Positions 12,551 to 16,265 of a DNA stretch of 16,265 nt are shown here, in pieces. This DNA is from Micrococcales bacterium (lineage in GTDB: Bacteria > Actinomycetota > Actinomycetes > Actinomycetales > Microbacteriaceae). Positions within the stretch are counted from its first letter, which is position 1, and every line of letters begins with the position of its first letter. A program made the translations under genes and the position numbers. The DNA is taken from positions 1 through 16,265 of the forward strand of contig CANESN010000006.1 in NCBI GenBank assembly GCA_947441105.1, read 5' to 3'. Below the pieces are notes generated by a model, which had not been told where the DNA came from, searched no databases, and worked only from the letters and a program-made list of their open reading frames with translations.

Positions 12551-13513
12551 AAGGTCAAAGCAACGCTCTAGTCTCTCCAGCCACCACTTAGTGCGCTCGG
12601 GGCTGGCTTGGTATTTCTGCAATAGCGCTGCATCCGGCTCAATTTCACGCGGGGTGATTCTTCCGGCCACTGGCTTAAGCGGTTCGAGTGTGATGTCTGA
12701 CTCCATCAGGCTCAGGGTTCCAAGTCCGCAGTCGAAATCAAGCTCTGGCAGTGCTGCCGCGAGATAGGCGCCCTGGGATAGCCCAATGCTGGTCTCAAGC
12801 GCTGAGCTAACCACAGTGCGCAAACCGGTTTGCCTTGCGATTTCTAGGCTGCGCTCAATGCCACCCAGTGGCTGCACCTTCAACATCACAATGTCCGCTG
12901 CTTGTCTTTGGGCAACCTCGATCGGGTCACTTGCCTTGCGGATTGATTCATCGGCAGCGATCAGAACCTTCAGACCCAGGTGTTTGATGGTGGTTCTAAG
13001 TTCCACCAATTCGTTGATGCTGGCGCAGGGCTGCTCAAAGTAGTCAAGTCGGTCAAGTGGGATTTGTGCCAAAAGTTCGAGCGCTTTTTCAGGAGAGAAG
13101 TTGCCGTTGGCATCCAGTCTGATCCTGACATCTGGATAGCTTGAGGTGACCTTCAGGACCCTGGCAATGTCATTGATTAGCGTTTGCTCGACTTCAGCGA
13201 CCTTGATTTTTACAGTTGAGAATTCACCAAATTTGCTAAGGACAGCTTCGACCTGGTCTGGGCCCACCGCAGGCAAGGTGGCATTGACGCCAACAGTGTC
13301 TCTGTGAAGTTTTGGTAGGTCTTGGTTTGCAAAGCTCACGGCGGCGGCCAGCCAGTTGCTGGCTTCTTGGTCTGAGTATTCAATAAAGGGGGAGAACTCG
13401 GCCCAGCGCTTGGTTCCCTTGAAAATTAGTGCCTCGCGGTGGCTGAGGCCGCGGAATTTGGTCAGCATCGGGATGCTCACAACGCTGACTTGGGCTATTT
13501 TCTCCCCGTACAC
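12539..13513 (-). CDS. menC: o-Succinylbenzoate synthase
   Basis: A 324-residue enolase-superfamily enzyme that dehydrates SHCHC to o-succinylbenzoate in menaquinone synthesis. The acid/base lysines are Lys104 in VKIKV and Lys212 in MLKVQPLGG. The metal ligands are Asp134 in RLDANGNF, Glu160 in FEQP and Asp188 in AADES. All are present. The GTG start at 13513 lacks a ribosome binding site and lies exactly 6 nt after a minus-strand TAGACT, so the message is probably leaderless. It is divergent from menB with only 17 nt between start codons, and the two -10 hexamers overlap. The 3' end overlaps ccsB by 12 nt. Confidence 0.93.
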   Translation of the reverse strand: MYGEKIAQVSVVSIPMLTKFRGLSHREALIFKGTKRWAEFSPFIEYSDQEASNWLAAAVSFANQDLPKLHRDTVGVNATLPAVGPDQVEAVLSKFGEFSTVKIKVAEVEQTLINDIARVLKVTSSYPDVRIRLDANGNFSPEKALELLAQIPLDRLDYFEQPCASINELVELRTTIKHLGLKVLIAADESIRKASDPIEVAQRQAADIVMLKVQPLGGIERSLEIARQTGLRTVVSSALETSIGLSQGAYLAAALPELDFDCGLGTLSLMESDITLEPLKPVAGRITPREIEPDAALLQKYQASPERTKWWLERLERCFDLLEA

Positions 13514-13530
13514 CCGATTAGTCTAATTGC
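13514..13530. promoter_or_regulatory. Overlapping divergent leaderless promoters of menC and menB
   Basis: The 17-nt gap between the start codons holds a 9-bp near-palindrome, TTAGTCTAA (13518-13526). Read rightward it gives TAGTCT (13519-13524), 6 nt before the menB ATG. Read leftward it gives TAGACT (13525-13520), 6 nt before the menC GTG. The two hexamers share five base pairs, so only one polymerase could open this site at a time. No -35 is obvious on either side. Confidence 0.58.
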
Positions 13531-14415
13531 ATGGCAAATTCGATTTCCGAGACCTTTGATCAGAACCTTTGGCATTCCGTTGCCGGTTTTGAGGAGCTGA
13601 CCGATGTCAGCTACCACCGTCACAACACCCTCGGGGTGGTGCGAATCGGCTTTTCGCGCCCAGAAGTTAGAAATGCTTTTAGACCACAGACCGTAGACGA
13701 GCTCTACCAAACCCTTGAGCACGCCAGGGCTTCCAGTGATGTTGGCGTTGTGCTACTCACCGGTAATGGACCTTCTCCAAAGGATGGCGTCTGGTCGTTT
13801 TGCTCCGGTGGCGACCAAAGAGTTCGTGGCGACAGCGGTTACGAGTACGGACCTGGAACTGCCGGACGACTGCACATCCTTGAGGTGCAGCGCTTGATTC
13901 GCTTTATGCCAAAGGTGGTTATCGCCTTGGTTTCTGGTTGGGCAGCAGGCGGTGGTCACTCGCTGAACGTGGTTTGCGATCTCTCGATTGCATCGCGTCA
14001 GCACGCTCGCTTCAAGCAGACCGATGCCGATGTGGGTTCTTTCGATGCCGGCTACGGAAGCGCTTACCTGGCCCGTCAAACCGGTCAAAAGTTTGCCCGT
14101 GAGATCTTCTTCCTAGGTCGTGAATACGACGCTCAGCGCGCCTACGAAATGGGTGTTGTGAACGCAGTTGCTGACCACGACAAGTTAGAGACCACCGCCT
14201 TGGAGTGGGCCGAAGATATTTTGGCTAAGTCACCAACCGCCATTCGAATGCTGAAGTATGCCTTCAACGCGGTTGATGACGGCCTAGTTGGTCAGCAGCT
14301 GTTTGCAGGTGAGGCAACTCGTTTGGCCTATGGCACCAAAGAGGCTGCCGAGGGCAAGAACGCATTCTTGGAGAAGCGAAAGCCAGACTGGTCTGACACC
14401 CCCTGGCACTACTAA
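13531..14415 (+). CDS. menB: 1,4-Dihydroxy-2-naphthoyl-CoA synthase
   Basis: A 294-residue crotonase-fold enzyme that cyclises o-succinylbenzoyl-CoA to 1,4-dihydroxy-2-naphthoyl-CoA. Landmarks are FSRPEVRNAFRP (substrate pocket, about 41-52), SGGDQ with the flexible loop that follows (92-110), the oxyanion-hole segment GWAAGGGHSLN (136-146), and SFDAGYGSAYLA (170-181). Asp172 and Ser177 match Asp185 and Ser190 of the M. tuberculosis enzyme, placing it in the type that uses an aspartate rather than bound bicarbonate. The C-terminus ends in WHY as usual. The ATG has no Shine-Dalgarno sequence and is probably leaderless. The stop overlaps the menE start by 1 nt (TAATG). Confidence 0.96.
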   Translation: MANSISETFDQNLWHSVAGFEELTDVSYHRHNTLGVVRIGFSRPEVRNAFRPQTVDELYQTLEHARASSDVGVVLLTGNGPSPKDGVWSFCSGGDQRVRGDSGYEYGPGTAGRLHILEVQRLIRFMPKVVIALVSGWAAGGGHSLNVVCDLSIASRQHARFKQTDADVGSFDAGYGSAYLARQTGQKFAREIFFLGREYDAQRAYEMGVVNAVADHDKLETTALEWAEDILAKSPTAIRMLKYAFNAVDDGLVGQQLFAGEATRLAYGTKEAAEGKNAFLEKRKPDWSDTPWHY

Positions 14416-15494
14416 TGAAACCGCTTCGCCTGATACCTGCCAATGACACCTTTCGTGCGCTAGCCAGCTGCGTCGAATTGCTAGATGGCAAGATCGCGCT
14501 TTTTATAACCGACCCCGAGCTCAACGGACTGATGCCTGAGGTCAACGGTTTACCAAACGAAGTCGCAAGTGATGTTGCTCTAATTGTTGAAAGCTCTGGT
14601 TCCACCGGAACTCCTAAGCGCATCGAACTCTCTGAGGCTGCCCTTCGCACATCTGCTCAAGCTTCTGCGGAGCGACTGGGAGGTGGGGGCCAGTGGCTAT
14701 TGGCACTACCAACCAAGTTCATCGCCGGCATAAACGTGCTTATTCGCTCGGTTATTGCGGACACCCAACCGGTGATCATGAACACCCAATTGCCATTTAC
14801 TGCGGATGCATTTTTTAGGGCGGCATCTTTGATGACCGAGACCAAGCGCTTTACCTCTTTGGTTCCAGCTCAGCTTGCAAGACTGCTCGATGTAATCAAG
14901 ACCGATTCCTATTCGCTTTCGCTACTTCGTCGCTTTGATGCGATTTTGGTTGGCGGCCAAATGCCGGATGAGTCGGTTGTGGAAGAGCTGCGCGAGTTGG
15001 GCGTAAACATCGTCATCTCCTACGGCATGAGCGAGACAGCAGGTGGCTGCGTCTATGACTCAGTTCCACTTTCTGGAGTTTCTGTGAACATTCGTGACGG
15101 TCGAATTGCCATCTCGGGAGAAGTCTTGGCAAATGGATTGCCAAAGGAGTTTCTAACCAGCGACCTCGGTGAAATTCGTGACGGCAAGCTCTATGTCACC
15201 GGCCGTGCCGACCGAGTAATCATCTCCGGCGGTCACAAGGTAGCCCTTGAGGCAATCGAGGCAAAAGCACTGGAGATTGCGGGCGCCAAAGAGGTCGCAG
15301 CCGTAGCGATTGCAACCAGCTGGGGCGAGTCGGTTGGCTTGGTCTACTCAGGTGCCCAAGATGTCGACTTTGCCGCCCTGGAACAGCTATCAGTAGCCGC
15401 TAAGCCACATCGGGTGCTCTGGATTGAGGCATTGCCAAGGCTGCTCAGCGGCAAAGCCGACCGCGTGGCAATTGCAAAGCTTTTGAGCGAATAG
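14415..15494 (+). CDS. menE: o-Succinylbenzoate-CoA ligase, short form
   Basis: An ANL-superfamily adenylate-forming enzyme that activates o-succinylbenzoate with ATP and CoA. Visible motifs are the P-loop SSGSTGTPK (60-68), SYGMSETAGG (about 202-211), the TSDLGE segment, the hinge GRADRVIISGGHK and the catalytic C-terminal Lys347 in LSGKADR. At 359 residues it is about 90-100 shorter than typical bacterial MenE; the shortening is at the N-terminus and within the first subdomain, as in other actinobacterial MenE proteins, and all core motifs remain. The start overlaps menB by 1 nt, so translation is coupled. Confidence 0.93.
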   Translation: MKPLRLIPANDTFRALASCVELLDGKIALFITDPELNGLMPEVNGLPNEVASDVALIVESSGSTGTPKRIELSEAALRTSAQASAERLGGGGQWLLALPTKFIAGINVLIRSVIADTQPVIMNTQLPFTADAFFRAASLMTETKRFTSLVPAQLARLLDVIKTDSYSLSLLRRFDAILVGGQMPDESVVEELRELGVNIVISYGMSETAGGCVYDSVPLSGVSVNIRDGRIAISGEVLANGLPKEFLTSDLGEIRDGKLYVTGRADRVIISGGHKVALEAIEAKALEIAGAKEVAAVAIATSWGESVGLVYSGAQDVDFAALEQLSVAAKPHRVLWIEALPRLLSGKADRVAIAKLLSE

Positions 15495-15506
15495 CATTTG
15501 TGGGTT

Positions 15507-16265
15507 ATGTCGATAAAAAACTGGATTACCGGCGCAAGGGTTAGAACCCTGCCGCTTGCCGTAGCGCCTATCGTGCTTGGTTCTGCAAGCGCAGATCTGG
15601 TTGATCGTTTTGATCCGCTACTGGCCTCTTTGGCACTGCTGGTTGCGCTGCTGTTGCAGATCGGCGTGAACTACGCGAATGACTATTCCGACGGCATTCG
15701 TGGCACCGACGCAAATCGAGTGGGCCCACTTCGTCTAACCGGTTCCGGTTTGGTGCGGCCCCAGGCCGTCCAATTTGCCGCAGCGCTAACCTTCGGTTTG
15801 GCTGCCCTTTCAGGTTTTGCGATTGTGCTCATAACCGGTCAGTGGTGGTTGATTGCAGTTGGGGTTTTGTGCATTATTGCCGCCTGGTATTACACCGGCG
15901 GTAAGTCGCCCTATGGCTATGCGGGCCTTGGCGAAATTGCAGTATTTGTTTTCTTTGGTTTGATTGCCACGGTTGGCACCGCATTCATTCAAATTCTTGA
16001 GGTGGATGCCATGGCAGTTCTGCTGGGTATCAACTTTGGTTTCTATGCCACCGCCGTATTGCTGGTGAACAACATTCGCGATGTTGAGACCGATCGTCAA
16101 AGCGGCAAGAACACCCTCTCGGTTCGCATCGGAGTGCGGGCATCAAAGGTTCTTTTTGCTGCGCTTTTGGTTATGCCGATTATCTTCAACCTGTTTTTGG
16201 CTGCCATCTACCCGGCGACCATTATTGGCCTTGCCAATCTGATGCTGGTTTTTCCAGCGTTGCTG
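15507..16265 (+). CDS. menA: 1,4-Dihydroxy-2-naphthoate polyprenyltransferase (partial, 3' end outside window)
   Basis: The frame opens at ATG 15507 and stays open for 253 codons to the window edge, so the 3' end is missing. The protein is a UbiA-family membrane prenyltransferase that joins a polyprenyl chain to 1,4-dihydroxy-2-naphthoate, giving demethylmenaquinone. The first aspartate-rich motif is NYANDYSDG and continues to GTD (about 66-78). The second is NNIRDVETDRQSGK (about 187-200). Both bind the magnesium-diphosphate. The opening KNWITGARVRTLPLAVAPI is typical. It follows menE by 12 nt, in the same direction, and is likely co-transcribed. No strong ribosome binding site precedes the ATG, only GGG a few bases upstream. 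Confidence 0.94.
   Translation, partial: MSIKNWITGARVRTLPLAVAPIVLGSASADLVDRFDPLLASLALLVALLLQIGVNYANDYSDGIRGTDANRVGPLRLTGSGLVRPQAVQFAAALTFGLAALSGFAIVLITGQWWLIAVGVLCIIAAWYYTGGKSPYGYAGLGEIAVFVFFGLIATVGTAFIQILEVDAMAVLLGINFGFYATAVLLVNNIRDVETDRQSGKNTLSVRIGVRASKVLFAALLVMPIIFNLFLAAIYPATIIGLANLMLVFPALL

Noticed and set aside
15810..16100. Minus-strand 96-residue open frame opposite menA
   Set aside because: The plus strand carries clear UbiA motifs throughout, and the antisense product has no recognisable features.
1..16265. Search for mobile elements, CRISPR repeats, toxin-antitoxin or defence genes
   Set aside because: No transposase, integrase, regular repeat array or nuclease/toxin was seen. The XRE gene neighbours membrane proteins, not a toxin-like product, so a toxin-antitoxin reading is unsupported.

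Overview
The window looks like chromosomal DNA from a small-genome actinobacterium, most probably a freshwater Microbacteriaceae of the Luna type (Rhodoluna/Aquiluna-like). The grounds are the gene content (actinobacterial ribosomal protein bS22, an archaeal-type AspRS, Ccs-type cytochrome c maturation next to menaquinone genes), moderate GC, frequent GTG starts, ATGA/GTGA/TAATG gene overlaps and several apparently leaderless genes. The taxonomic call is an inference from content, not a database match. Nearly all of the DNA is coding and no stretch of 300 bases lacks a gene. I see no insertion sequences, phage genes, CRISPR arrays, rRNA or tRNA.

Layout. 1-744: a CPBP-family membrane protein. 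754-1578: proline biosynthesis (proC). 1601-2487: an ArsR-type winged-helix protein with a long amphipathic tail, translationally coupled to a 2TM protein. 2538-2636: the 32-residue ribosomal protein bS22 with its own promoter and the only clear intrinsic terminator in the window. 2689-3243: a YdeI/OmpD-type protein, convergent with a HAD-IB phosphatase (3240-3953, minus). 3997-4406: a glutaredoxin-like protein coupled to an unrecognised 47-residue membrane microprotein. 4433-6843: an apparent four-gene operon of XRE regulator, 4-TM protein, DUF418 protein and small multidrug-export family protein, behind a promoter overlapped by two palindromes. 6848-8158 (minus): archaeal-type aspartyl-tRNA synthetase.

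8227-12550 is a tightly coupled cytochrome c maturation (System II) operon: histidine phosphatase, TlpA/ResA-like lipoprotein, CcdA, ResB and CcsB. CcdA passes electrons across the membrane, the lipoprotein reduces apocytochrome thiols, and ResB/CcsB move and attach heme. 12539-16265 is menaquinone biosynthesis: menC on the minus strand, and menB, menE and menA (cut by the window end) on the plus strand. Respiratory quinone and cytochrome c assembly therefore sit side by side.

The most interesting signals are regulatory. Seven start codons lie exactly 6 nt downstream of a TANNCT -10-like hexamer, mostly with no Shine-Dalgarno sequence, which suggests leaderless transcripts. At menC/menB the two divergent -10 hexamers overlap in one 9-bp near-palindrome, so the two promoters should exclude each other. 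Most of the window is otherwise ordinary housekeeping DNA; I found no convincing novel defence or mobile system.
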